From positions 1-19,813 of the forward strand of contig JAICQC010000027.1 in NCBI GenBank assembly GCA_025938055.1: 19,813 nucleotides of DNA, read 5' to 3'. The position numbers and the translations under genes are program-made. The notes under the pieces were generated by a model. That model had not been told where the DNA came from and searched no databases. It was given only the letters and a program-made list of their open reading frames with translations. Every line of letters begins with the position of its first letter. Position 1 is the first letter of the stretch. Positions 6,618 through 13,879 of the stretch are shown piece by piece. Source of the DNA: Anaerolineales bacterium. Its GTDB lineage: Bacteria > Chloroflexota > Anaerolineae > Anaerolineales > Villigracilaceae.

Positions 6618-7238
6618 TCGAACGACCTTTTCCAAATCCTCCCGCCGTTCAAACCGCCACTCACTCGCAATAGACTGTTCGTGAAATCCGTGGTCACGCC
6701 AAAACTGCGCAACCTCAGGAGCGGTAGCGCTCTTGTAGTAGGGCGACCGCTGCAGCCACTCCGCAAACGTCCCCTCCACCAGATCGTTGTCAATAATGAA
6801 CGCCGTTCCTCCGGGCCGCATCACTCGTTCCAGCTCCCGCAGCCCCGGCAGGCAATTCGGGGCGAAGAAGTAGACGAAGCGCGAATGACAGATGTCCACG
6901 CTGTGATCACGAAGAGGAATGTATTCGGCAGAGCCCTTGAGGATCGATGAGTTTTGCAGCGCAAGATCAGCGATACGCCGCATGGCAAGCTGGCGCAGGT
7001 CATCATCGGGTTCCACCGCGAACACATGCTCCGCCTGATTAAAACGGGCAATGTGAAACCCCGTTCCGGCGCCGAGTTCAAGAACGATTTTACCGGTCCA
7101 TGGAGCAATGGCTCGCATGGCGCGCTCGATGTGCTGGTCCGGGTCAGCCGCATAGTTTTCTACTTCGTACAGGTCAGGCGCGCTTTGGATATTGGGAGAG
7201 GCATGGATACCGGGAAGGTCACGATATGAAGGATGCAT
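6522..7238 (-). CDS. Class I SAM-dependent methyltransferase
   Basis: A 238-residue protein with the SAM-binding motif I IVLELGAGTGFH (51-62), the acidic strand-2 end VFAVEPDDD (about 73-81), and motif IV/post-I features DICHSRFVYFF and LRELERVMRPGGTAFIID. These place it in the Methyltransf_11-like group, which methylates small molecules; the acceptor is not predictable. A possible start at ATG 7238 has AGGAG about 10 bases upstream. Its stop is about 160 bases before the zinc-protein gene. Upstream by 73 bases is a second, different methyltransferase, so the two could be co-transcribed. Confidence 0.88.
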   Translation of the reverse strand: MHPSYRDLPGIHASPNIQSAPDLYEVENYAADPDQHIERAMRAIAPWTGKIVLELGAGTGFHIARFNQAEHVFAVEPDDDLRQLAMRRIADLALQNSSILKGSAEYIPLRDHSVDICHSRFVYFFAPNCLPGLRELERVMRPGGTAFIIDNDLVEGTFAEWLQRSPYYKSATAPEVAQFWRDHGFHEQSIASEWRFERREDLEKVVRLEFGDELASKLLARHHGIQVSYHYKLYYRSY

Positions 7239-7311
7239 AAACTATTTTCTCCTGCCCTTTACTTGGCCAAATCGGTCATTCAAATATTTCACCGCTTTGA
7301 TACGACTGGAT

Positions 7312-8124
7312 CTACTTGTATGCATGTACAAGATAAGCTTCCATCGGAAATATCAACCCATCATCATCCATGTAGGCATCCAGACTTCTGCTAACCTCCT
7401 CGATTAAAGCTGCCGAGGTAGCAGCATCTACTTGACGAACAGGACCAGCAAGAGGCGAACTCGCTACTTGACGCCGTATGAATTCTTCAGGAGATGGAAA
7501 ACGCACCATAGCGACGTCAAGAAGAACATGTATATTCCGAAACTCCGACCCAGCGATGAGATTACGAACTTTCTCCGCGTCACCGAGGGAAAAGGGTCTC
7601 TTCATAATCGCCGCAGCCTCGCTGCTCACGTGGCGCTCCAGGGCTTCCGCCAGGACAGCGAAACCCGGACTGTGTTGAATGGGTCGCCAGACGCTGAGAG
7701 CCAGCCGTCCACTGGGCACCAGCATCCGGTGCATTTCCCGGATGGCTTGCGGCTCGGCAAAGTACATTAAGCTTTTCTGGCAAAAGACTACATCGAATAT
7801 GGTGTCAGGAAGCTGAAGATTGGTTGCGCTGCCCTCTTGCCATTCTATGGGCGTGGTCATCTCCGATGAAGCTTCACGAGCTACTTTCAGCATCTGTGGA
7901 TTCAAATCAATGCCAACAACCTTTCCCCCTTCACCCACGCGCTGAGCCGCAAGACGCGCTACGATCCCCGTGCCACACGCTACATCCAGCACACGTTCAC
8001 CCGCCTTCAGCTTTGCTAGCTCGATGAGTTTAACCGCCCAGGGAGCGAAGAGGGCTGGGACCAGATACTTTTCATAGGCTTCCGGTATGCTTCCTCCCAG
8101 TTGCCATTTATTCTGTTGACTCAT
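7312..8124 (-). CDS. Class I SAM-dependent methyltransferase (Ubi/COQ5-like)
   Basis: A 270-residue protein with motif I RVLDVACGTGIVARLA (about 44-59), the acidic strand-2 end VVGIDLNPQML, and REMHRMLVPSGRLALSVW, a pattern common to ubiquinone/menaquinone-type and other small-molecule methyltransferases. The frame is open upstream to 8172, but the ATG at 8124 is preferred because GAGGT lies four bases before it, directly over the stop codon of the preceding gene. That stop is only 10 bases away, so it is almost certainly co-transcribed with the saccharopine-dehydrogenase-like gene. The substrate is unknown. Confidence 0.9.
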   Translation of the reverse strand: MSQQNKWQLGGSIPEAYEKYLVPALFAPWAVKLIELAKLKAGERVLDVACGTGIVARLAAQRVGEGGKVVGIDLNPQMLKVAREASSEMTTPIEWQEGSATNLQLPDTIFDVVFCQKSLMYFAEPQAIREMHRMLVPSGRLALSVWRPIQHSPGFAVLAEALERHVSSEAAAIMKRPFSLGDAEKVRNLIAGSEFRNIHVLLDVAMVRFPSPEEFIRRQVASSPLAGPVRQVDAATSAALIEEVSRSLDAYMDDDGLIFPMEAYLVHAYK

Positions 8125-8134
8125 TTTTACCTCA

Positions 8135-9802
8135 TCACTCTTTGGGCATAAGCCAACCCTGGTAGTGGACAATGCGTCCAGTTACCGGATGTTTAATCTC
8201 AACATCGAAGTAGAAACGACCCTCTGCTGCATACTCAAAAGCATGTCCCGACGGGGCAAGCCGTAGCGGCAAAGGGATTCCCAGGATGCTCCAGCGGCGC
8301 AGTATCAACGATAATCTCTCAGGTTCAGCTACCAGGGCGAAACTAAAACGAAAAAACCCGAATTGTTCAGATAAAAGTCTTTCAGAGAGATCATGACCTT
8401 CGGACTGAAAGCTGGAAAACGATTTTCCGGCAAACGTCCGCTGCCAGAGCTCGCCACCCTCTTTTTGTTGAAAAGACACCCGAACGGGTACGTCCTGCCC
8501 TGCTTCCGGGAAGCCAAATAATCTTGCTGCCAGACGAGCCAGCAGGTTTTTTCCAGTTTGAACACTGGCAAAGCCCTCAGCTTTCCTGGAGCCATGAAGT
8601 TTTGCTACAGGTTCAGGCAGCGAATTCCAGGCATTCCCAAGAAGCCGCTGATAAAGAAGTGCCTGATTGGTATCTTCTGTCCGTTCTCGTTGCCCGGTGT
8701 AGATCGTTCGGCTTCTAAAAATGGTTTCATAATCTTCAAGTTCCAGATCCCGCGTTGCGGGTCTTGCGCCGGAAGCGGGCCTTTCACCGGAAAGGCTGCG
8801 TTTGACGAGCGCTTCCACTGCCATCGACGGAATAAATGGTCCGTCGTTTCCCTCTGCCAGGAGATGCCAGGACCGTTCAACCTCTTTCCCATGGCTATCG
8901 CAGCCTTCGACCAAAACGAACATGCCGCCGCGATGTTCACCCCAACGCACGGTATTGCTCACAAAATGAAACACGGATGCGAACGGCAATAACGAGGGAA
9001 GCAGCCGTACGCGCACCAGCCACGCCAGACCGATCAACATCCTGTGCAGTATTTCAGGAACCGGTCCCGCTCCCATCCAGACCGAGTCAAGCTCAGGCCA
9101 TAGTTCAGGCAGGACCTGCAAATCGGGCACGTCGACCAGAGAGAACAGTGTATTCTTCAGAGGCAGATAGCCGGGAGGACAAATGGTATAGCGCATGGTT
9201 TCGGTCAATGCGAAACCGAATGATGGTTGCTTGTTTCGGACAAGCGGCAACCGTTTGCCAGCATACGTTGCAATGGCACGAATGACATTCAGTCCAACAC
9301 CGGCATACGGAGAAGGCGCGATCCCAGCTTTGATCGTATCGATCTGCGTAAGCCCCCGGGAGAGTCGTCTCACGACAGCCGCCGTTAACACAGGAAAACT
9401 ACTGACCCCTGACAGAACAATGGTCTCTCGTTGTTTTGCCTGTTCATCAAATTGGCTAATGTTCTTGACGAAACCAGACCCGTCTGCCAGATCCATATAG
9501 TCAACGGCATTTGCGATACACGCTTTCACGACTCGATAAGGATCGTCTCCATACGATTGAAATGGACCGCTGGCATCCACAACAAGATCGGGATGAATCT
9601 CCCTGATCTGCCTTTCCACCTCCCCGTCGCGATCAAAAAACAAAGGGATTCTTTGTGCTCCAGCAGGCAGCTTTTCACAAAAGGCGGCTGCCTTTTCTTT
9701 CGACCTGCCCGCGAGCAGGAGGGTTACTCTTTCGTCATCGGCAAGTAAGTATGCCAGCCGACCTCCGAAAGTACCGTAACCACCCAGGATAAGAATTTTC
9801 AT
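8135..9802 (-). CDS. Saccharopine-dehydrogenase-like NAD(P) protein fused to a DUF4166 domain
   Basis: A 555-residue protein. The N-terminus MKILILGGYGTFGGRLAYL is a Rossmann dinucleotide site with GGYGTFGG at residues 7-14. VVDASGPFQSYG and YMDLADGSGFV follow, as in saccharopine-dehydrogenase-like proteins. The second half, from about residue 395 (LYQRLLGNAWNSLPEP) to the end, resembles the DUF4166 domain often found fused to this fold. The reaction is unknown; lysine metabolism is not implied, because stand-alone enzymes of this family act on many substrates. The ATG at 9802 is chosen over an upstream start at 9847 because the Rossmann strand begins there and GGAG lies eight bases before it. 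It is followed at 10 bases by a methyltransferase gene. Confidence 0.88.
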   Translation of the reverse strand: MKILILGGYGTFGGRLAYLLADDERVTLLLAGRSKEKAAAFCEKLPAGAQRIPLFFDRDGEVERQIREIHPDLVVDASGPFQSYGDDPYRVVKACIANAVDYMDLADGSGFVKNISQFDEQAKQRETIVLSGVSSFPVLTAAVVRRLSRGLTQIDTIKAGIAPSPYAGVGLNVIRAIATYAGKRLPLVRNKQPSFGFALTETMRYTICPPGYLPLKNTLFSLVDVPDLQVLPELWPELDSVWMGAGPVPEILHRMLIGLAWLVRVRLLPSLLPFASVFHFVSNTVRWGEHRGGMFVLVEGCDSHGKEVERSWHLLAEGNDGPFIPSMAVEALVKRSLSGERPASGARPATRDLELEDYETIFRSRTIYTGQRERTEDTNQALLYQRLLGNAWNSLPEPVAKLHGSRKAEGFASVQTGKNLLARLAARLFGFPEAGQDVPVRVSFQQKEGGELWQRTFAGKSFSSFQSEGHDLSERLLSEQFGFFRFSFALVAEPERLSLILRRWSILGIPLPLRLAPSGHAFEYAAEGRFYFDVEIKHPVTGRIVHYQGWLMPKE

Positions 9803-9860
9803 GTAAGCTGCTCCACCGGATGAACTCTCCGCGTAATTAATTGTCAACTTGAATAATCAT

Positions 9861-9991
9861 GGTTCGGAGCCGGGTAGCCACCGGGCGGGACGAGACAACG
9901 GCGCTGTGACGGAACCAAGTTCAAGCCGTGCAAACTGCCAGAATGGCTGCGACTCCCATCACGACGCTCCCTACGCGCCTTCAATGTAGGA
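9861..9991 (-). repeat. Degenerate attC-like repeat after the sulfotransferase gene
   Basis: Bases 9889-9958 align with 11728-11798 inside the attC-like site, roughly 70 % identical by eye, with shared blocks GACGGAA, GCAAACTGC and GACTCCCA. The outer core heptamers are lost: CCTACA stands where GCCTAAC is expected, and the far end reads CCGAACC instead of GTTGGGC. The sulfotransferase stop codon lies two bases from the left-hand remnant, matching cassette layout. Probably a decayed recombination site. Confidence 0.5.
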
Positions 9992-9993
9992 CC

Positions 9994-10881
9994 TCACAAG
10001 GATGGCGGGATAACGCCGTCTCCAAAATCGAATTGCAGACCGCTGTCTTTTAGCTTCTTCATAACTACGTCATCCATTTGCTGGCTTTGTTCGGCGCTGA
10101 AATGATTGCGCCAGTCACCGATTTCGCCTTTGCGGAAGTGTTTCGGGACATCTGCACGTTGAGGAATCCAGTCAAAATTTGTGGTCTCTTTCGAGGTCAT
10201 CGATTGGAAACTGCTCAAGCTGACGACGGTTTCAATTAGTTGCGAATCCGCATGAAGGTCCAGAAAGGTGGCAAGCCTGGCGACGCTGCCTGCGTGGTCG
10301 TGTTTCATATCCTCGTATTTCATGAATAGAATGCGCTGATCCCTTTGGCTGGCTTGCCACCACGGCAAAATGTGGTCAAAGTATGGACCGAACCCCACGT
10401 CGCTATTCAGAAAAAGCTGGAAGTGTTCCTCCCAGGTACCTTCATAACCAAGTTTGCTCTGGTTATGAAAATACGTTGAGATCGCCACGTCCTTGGGATT
10501 ACGTGCTACATAAATAATCTTTGCCGTTGTGTCACCCAGTGGCGGCATGAGGGGGTGAGGCAGATGACTTGTGAACAGGCGGCGCTGCGGCATAGTCTTC
10601 AAAAATTCGATCATGCCATTGGGACGATGAGGTAACGTTTCCAGCCAGGGCACGGCATCTGTCAGTCGTTGCTCACCCTGCTTGCCTTTGTTCACCAGGA
10701 GATGCACCATTTGTTCGGTCCAGGTCGTGCCTGAACGTGGATACGTGACCACAAAAATATCGCCATCCTCGACGACGAATTCTTTTTCGATCAGATCCAT
10801 ATCGGCTTGTGAAATAAAGATTGGAAATTTGATCTGCCCGCCGTTGCCGTCTCGTACTACGTTTGATTGCATGGGTGCCAT
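9994..10881 (-). CDS. Cytosolic-type sulfotransferase (PAPS-dependent)
   Basis: A 295-residue protein with the family's cofactor motifs: the 5'-phosphosulfate loop TYPRSGTTW (46-54), the 3'-phosphate motif YVARNPKDVAISTYF with arginine 127 and serine 134, and near the C-terminus FRKGEIGDWRNHFS, which closes the PAPS site. The likely catalytic base is histidine 106 in FTSHLPHP. Such enzymes move sulfate from PAPS to a hydroxyl or amine of a small molecule; bacterial substrates are rarely known. The ATG at 10881 follows GAGGAG by nine bases; the longer frame to 10974 has no such site. It lies between a degenerate and a well-formed attC-like site together with the lipoprotein gene, so horizontal acquisition is likely. 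Confidence 0.9.
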   Translation of the reverse strand: MAPMQSNVVRDGNGGQIKFPIFISQADMDLIEKEFVVEDGDIFVVTYPRSGTTWTEQMVHLLVNKGKQGEQRLTDAVPWLETLPHRPNGMIEFLKTMPQRRLFTSHLPHPLMPPLGDTTAKIIYVARNPKDVAISTYFHNQSKLGYEGTWEEHFQLFLNSDVGFGPYFDHILPWWQASQRDQRILFMKYEDMKHDHAGSVARLATFLDLHADSQLIETVVSLSSFQSMTSKETTNFDWIPQRADVPKHFRKGEIGDWRNHFSAEQSQQMDDVVMKKLKDSGLQFDFGDGVIPPSL

Positions 10882-10976
10882 GTCTGGAGACTCCTCTATA
10901 TGTTGTAGATATTGGGTGCATTTTACTAGAACGGCCTGAAACTTATCCACCAAAGTACAAAGACGTCCGTACAAAA

Positions 10977-11672
10977 TTAATCAAAACACACCTCATCAAG
11001 TTCCGGGTCTCTGAAGATTTGCCTGCTGCTTCGTTCTTCGATATTTCCCTCAACAGACACATGTACATCCACTTCGGATATCCAGTGTGGACCACAGCCA
11101 AACGTTTGATCATGGAATAAATGGACGAGGTGACCGTCTGTATCGGGGGTGACGTAAGTATCTTCAATCGTGTCAACTTCGTACTCGTAAGCAGGGTCAT
11201 ATTGGAGTCCATAATATGCCGACAGATTTCTAACGGCCAACACATAACTCAGGGATTCATCAGGGGACTCAATAGGCGCAAACAGCTTCCGCAAATCTTC
11301 TTCGGTTTTGAGTAATACGAATTCGCCGTTTTGATAAATGATATAGCGGACGTAGCTTCCAAACAAACCGCCGGTATAGTAGAAGAATTGTCCGCTGTCG
11401 ATTTCCGCTGCCAGGTCTTCTCTTCCCTCGCCGGGTATGTTTTGAATTGCACAAATGACGATCGGATAGGAGGGTTCCAACCCGCCGAGAAAGCTCGACG
11501 GCGCCTGGATTTCATCACAGCCAAAATTGGCGAAGAGAGTATCATCGGAAAAGACATCCATGGAGACTGCAAGGTTTGGCGGAGCGTGGTTAATAAATTC
11601 TGGCGTACTCTGGCAAGCCGAGAGGAAAATCACTAACCAGATTGCCTGCCATAATTTGGTCTTGGTTTTCAT
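10977..11672 (-). CDS. Lipoprotein of unknown function
   Basis: A 231-residue protein with a lysine-rich start, a hydrophobic stretch and a lipobox LSAC ending in cysteine 20, so it should be cleaved by signal peptidase II and anchored to the membrane by lipid. The mature part is acidic, rich in aromatic residues and asparagine, with no motif I recognise. The ATG at 11672 follows AGAGGA closely; an upstream in-frame start at 11702 would put the coding sequence inside the attC-like site. It begins 25 bases after that site and ends about 95 bases before the sulfotransferase start, so both are probably on one cassette. Confidence 0.75.
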   Translation of the reverse strand: MKTKTKLWQAIWLVIFLSACQSTPEFINHAPPNLAVSMDVFSDDTLFANFGCDEIQAPSSFLGGLEPSYPIVICAIQNIPGEGREDLAAEIDSGQFFYYTGGLFGSYVRYIIYQNGEFVLLKTEEDLRKLFAPIESPDESLSYVLAVRNLSAYYGLQYDPAYEYEVDTIEDTYVTPDTDGHLVHLFHDQTFGCGPHWISEVDVHVSVEGNIEERSSRQIFRDPELDEVCFD

Positions 11673-11696
11673 ATTTCCTCTTCTTTGCTCTGAAGC

Positions 11697-11824
11697 GCCC
11701 AACGGCTCGCGTTACCCCTGTGGGTGAGACGAAATAACGCCATTTTGACGGAATCATCTCCAAGCCACGCAAACTGCTTGAAAACGCGCAGACTCCCACC
11801 AGTCGGGTGCAAGCATTGTTAGGC
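11697..11824 (-). repeat. attC-like integron recombination site
   Basis: On the minus strand the site begins GCCTAAC (11818-11824) and ends GTTGGGC (11697-11703). These fit the integron cores RYYYAAC and GTTRRRY and are complementary except at one position. The next 30 bases on each side continue as an imperfect palindrome (GCACCCGACTGGTGGGAGTC against a CCC-CTG-TGGG-GAGAC arm), leaving a long internal loop. Total length is 128 bases, within the range known for attC sites. The TAA stop of the upstream gene is inside GCCTAAC, as is common for cassettes. No integrase is in the window. Confidence 0.65.
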
Positions 11825-12799
11825 ACCGTTGGTTAAGCCATTCTCATCTATCACTGTGCGAATTGCATCCTTAAATTCCGAGCCAGACTTTATTCCATCA
11901 ATAATGTGTACATAGGTAAAACTCTTCTGTCTACGGCGGGAACTTTGGTAGCCTGAGACCAAAGTTGTCTTATTGTGTGGACGAAAATCGGCCAATGCTT
12001 CCGTGATCCTTGATCGCGGGACGGGTTTTAGAGATGCAACGATATAATGCGATTCCTCTAATATCGGTTTGATGTGATCTGGCAATGGTACATACATAGA
12101 ACCCCAGGAAAAGTATTGAAGGAGCTGCTTTGATGCCGATGAAGTCACAATTATTCTAACTCCTTGGGATCGTTTCTCATTGAACCTCATGAGAGACTTG
12201 TGTAGAGTACGCGCGGTTCCATTTGGAACTGCAATGTCAAATGGAATACCCTGAAAGGAGTGCGACCGCAAAAGATCGAGACTAGTTTTTTCTAGGATCC
12301 GGAGTTGTGTGAGCATTGGTAGTCCACTAAATTCGGACCTCTCCGCCTCAAGTTTCAAGCTCTCTCTATTTACTCGTTCCAGTGGTCGAATCACAAGGCG
12401 CACTCGGTCAAGAAGCTTGTTCGCGAATATATGATCCGGCTTTCTCCAAGAAATGATATTTTTCATTTGAAGATCAAAATGAACTCGGAAATTGCCATAT
12501 AAATCATCGTCCCGTGCTCTGAAGTGATCATATTTTGCAATGTAAATAACAGGTTTTGATTGTCCTGCAGCATAACCAGCTTCGTAGTATACGGATGGCC
12601 TTGCGTATGTTAAATCCGCAATCGCAAAATCAGCAGAATCTATGAGTTCGAATATTTTCTTGTCGACGTCTTCATTGTGTTTGACTCGATCGACGCGTAG
12701 TGGTGTCACAGACAATTTTCTTAATGCTGGAACAATACAATGATCATAAATGTCATCGACATCGTCATGATCAAATGCTGATGCAATGAAACATTTCAT
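11819..12799 (-). CDS. Protein with nucleoside-deoxyribosyltransferase/TIR-like N-terminal domain, possible defence effector
   Basis: A 326-residue protein. Residues 1-95 follow the nucleoside 2-deoxyribosyltransferase/TIR-like Rossmann pattern: FIASAFD start, a DSADFAIADLT strand and turn (54-64), then VYYEAGYAAG (70-79) with glutamate 73 in the catalytic position, and KPVIYIAKYD. Proteins with this fold cleave N-glycosidic bonds, and several act as NAD-depleting effectors in anti-phage systems. The remaining 200 or so residues match nothing I recognise. The ATG at 12799 follows AGGA by about six bases. The gene is visibly more AT-rich than its neighbours, fills a cassette-sized interval between two integron-core heptamers, and its stop overlaps the attC-like core, all pointing to transfer. 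Enzyme activity and defence role are inferences. Confidence 0.7.
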   Translation of the reverse strand: MKCFIASAFDHDDVDDIYDHCIVPALRKLSVTPLRVDRVKHNEDVDKKIFELIDSADFAIADLTYARPSVYYEAGYAAGQSKPVIYIAKYDHFRARDDDLYGNFRVHFDLQMKNIISWRKPDHIFANKLLDRVRLVIRPLERVNRESLKLEAERSEFSGLPMLTQLRILEKTSLDLLRSHSFQGIPFDIAVPNGTARTLHKSLMRFNEKRSQGVRIIVTSSASKQLLQYFSWGSMYVPLPDHIKPILEESHYIVASLKPVPRSRITEALADFRPHNKTTLVSGYQSSRRRQKSFTYVHIIDGIKSGSEFKDAIRTVIDENGLTNGA

Positions 12800-12832
12800 C
12801 TTTTTCCTGCCTTAGGATTCATTGACTGAGAT

Positions 12833-12839
12833 GCCTAAC
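12833..12839 (-). repeat. Isolated integron-core heptamer upstream of the NDT/TIR-like gene
   Basis: The minus strand reads GTTAGGC, then ATC, 33 bases before the start codon. This is the end sequence of an attC or attI site and the first bases of a cassette. With the core at 11818-11824 it brackets the NDT/TIR-like gene. No complementary partner core was found on its other side. Confidence 0.35.
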
Positions 12840-12845
12840 TATGAG

Positions 12846-12921
12846 TTATACAGCAAATGCTGTAAAACATCCCTGTGCGGGGTGTTATACAGCGTATGCT
12901 GTATAAGAGACTGTGTACAGT
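12846..12921. promoter_or_regulatory. Array of three ACAG/CTGT palindromes with a TATAAT nearby
   Basis: Two related palindromes, TTATACAGC-N4-GCTGTAAAA (12846-12867, one arm imperfect) and TTATACAGC-N4-GCTGTATAA (12885-12906, perfect), are centred 39 bases apart. A shorter one, ACTGT-GT-ACAGT, lies at 12910-12921. A minus-strand TATAAT at 12927-12932 precedes them, so they would lie in the leader of the NDT/TIR-like gene. The whole block 12845-12907 is also a large quasi-palindrome able to fold on itself. It may be tandem operators or a structural repeat. Confidence 0.45.
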
Positions 12922-12945
12922 ATTGTATTATACGACCAGTGTGTC

Positions 12946-13458
12946 TTATACATGCCGCCCGCAATAAAGGTGCCCCACCTCGTTTCCATCGAAGTCAGCC
13001 ACTCTAGGCAGGTACCCCCATTGTTCAAAGCCCATTTTCTCCAACAACTTGAGGCTCGCTGTATTGCCTTCTAATACAATGGCAAAGAGATGCCTAATCT
13101 CGAGCGCAGGGCAAGCCGCCAGCGTGTGCTCGATCAACGCCGTCCCAACTCCTCGGCGGTGATATACAGGCGCAAGGTAATAACTGATCTCCTTCGTAAA
13201 TCGCAGTGCCGCACGACCCGGCCGGTAGGGGCTTAGGCTGCACCAGCCTGCCACCTGTCCGTCCACCTCCGCCACAAAGATGGGATGTTCGTCCGAGCGA
13301 TGTTCCCGGAACCACGTCACTCGATCCTCGACTCGCACCGGCTCTATATCCCCCGTGGATTGCCTCGAGGGAATCGCCTGGTTGTAGATCTCCACGATCG
13401 CGGGCAGGTCCTCGATATGAGCCAATCGAATCAGTGTCTTGCTTGCGTTCTTTTTCAT
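12946..13458 (-). CDS. GNAT acetyltransferase, phosphinothricin-acetyltransferase-like
   Basis: About 170 residues from the chosen start. IRLAHIEDLPAIVEIYNQAI at the front, a STGDIEPV turn, VAGWCSLSPYRPG in the core, the acetyl-CoA loop HRRGVGTALIEH, and NTASLKLLEKMGFEQWGYLPRVADFDG toward the end are the pattern of the PAT/Bar group, which acetylates phosphinothricin, methionine sulfoximine or related amino acids. The native substrate is not known. The frame is open to 13599, but the upstream part does not look like protein. ATG 13458 fits the family N-terminus but lacks a clear ribosome site; ATG 13482 (AGG just upstream) is an alternative. The stop is followed by the palindrome array. Confidence 0.85.
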   Translation of the reverse strand: MKKNASKTLIRLAHIEDLPAIVEIYNQAIPSRQSTGDIEPVRVEDRVTWFREHRSDEHPIFVAEVDGQVAGWCSLSPYRPGRAALRFTKEISYYLAPVYHRRGVGTALIEHTLAACPALEIRHLFAIVLEGNTASLKLLEKMGFEQWGYLPRVADFDGNEVGHLYCGRHV

Positions 13459-13879
13459 CGTGGTTAAGGGAAATACATCCATCCTGGAGCTCGCTAAGCT
13501 TTGGGTCCACCCTGACGCCGGGCGAGTGTAACGGCGAGCGGCGCCAGGGAAGCCCTTCGGCAGAAGGACCCGTGCCCACCCCCAAATATAGAAAGGCACT
13601 TACTAAAAGGGCACAACGAGGGATGAACGAAGGAGACTTCGTGCAAAAACGGCTTGATTGCCAAAATCGAGTGCCACATATGGCGGTTCAGCTAACAAAA
13701 AAGCAAGCCGAAACCCAATCCCGGCGAGAGTCACTGGTCCGTCCGCGAAGACCACTCCACTTCAATTATACAGACCTTTACAGCGGTGGAAACCTACAGT
13801 CAGTTTTCAGCAGGGTCGGTTCATCTGTGCCGGGCAATGCTTGGCGTTTGGTAACATATGCCTCCTTGCAAGATTAGGC
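13459..13879. other. 420-bp intergenic stretch with small hairpins
   Basis: No convincing gene is seen. It contains an imperfect 10-bp inverted repeat (13510-13519 with 13540-13549, nine of ten paired), a CCTTC-GGCA-GAAGG hairpin (13555-13568), a CGAAG-GAGA-CTTCG hairpin (near 13629-13642) and a minus-strand TATAAT at 13765-13770 without a good -35. A minus-strand T6 run lies near 13697-13702 but its stem is weak. Long open frames across it on either strand lack good ribosome sites and family similarity. Confidence 0.4.
13807..13857 (-). CDS. Possible 16-codon mini-ORF after the FAD/GcvT gene
   Basis: It starts MLPNAKHCPAQMNRPC and stops at TGA. It lies 22 bases downstream of the oxidoreductase stop and has AAGGAGG five bases before its ATG, the same ribosome-site context as the zinc-protein gene at 6358. 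No product is recognised and no attenuator-type hairpin follows, so it may simply be a fortuitous ribosome site. Confidence 0.2.
   Translation of the reverse strand: MLPNAKHCPAQMNRPC

Noticed and set aside
12840..12945. Full attC site before the NDT/TIR-like gene
   Set aside because: One core heptamer (GTTAGGC) is present, but no complementary RYYYAAC core was found on the GNAT side, and the palindrome does not extend to the heptamer.
13206..13877. Long plus-strand open frame across the GNAT gene and the intergenic region
   Set aside because: Most of it is antisense to a clear GNAT gene. Composition is arginine/proline-rich with no family similarity and no ribosome site at a sensible start.
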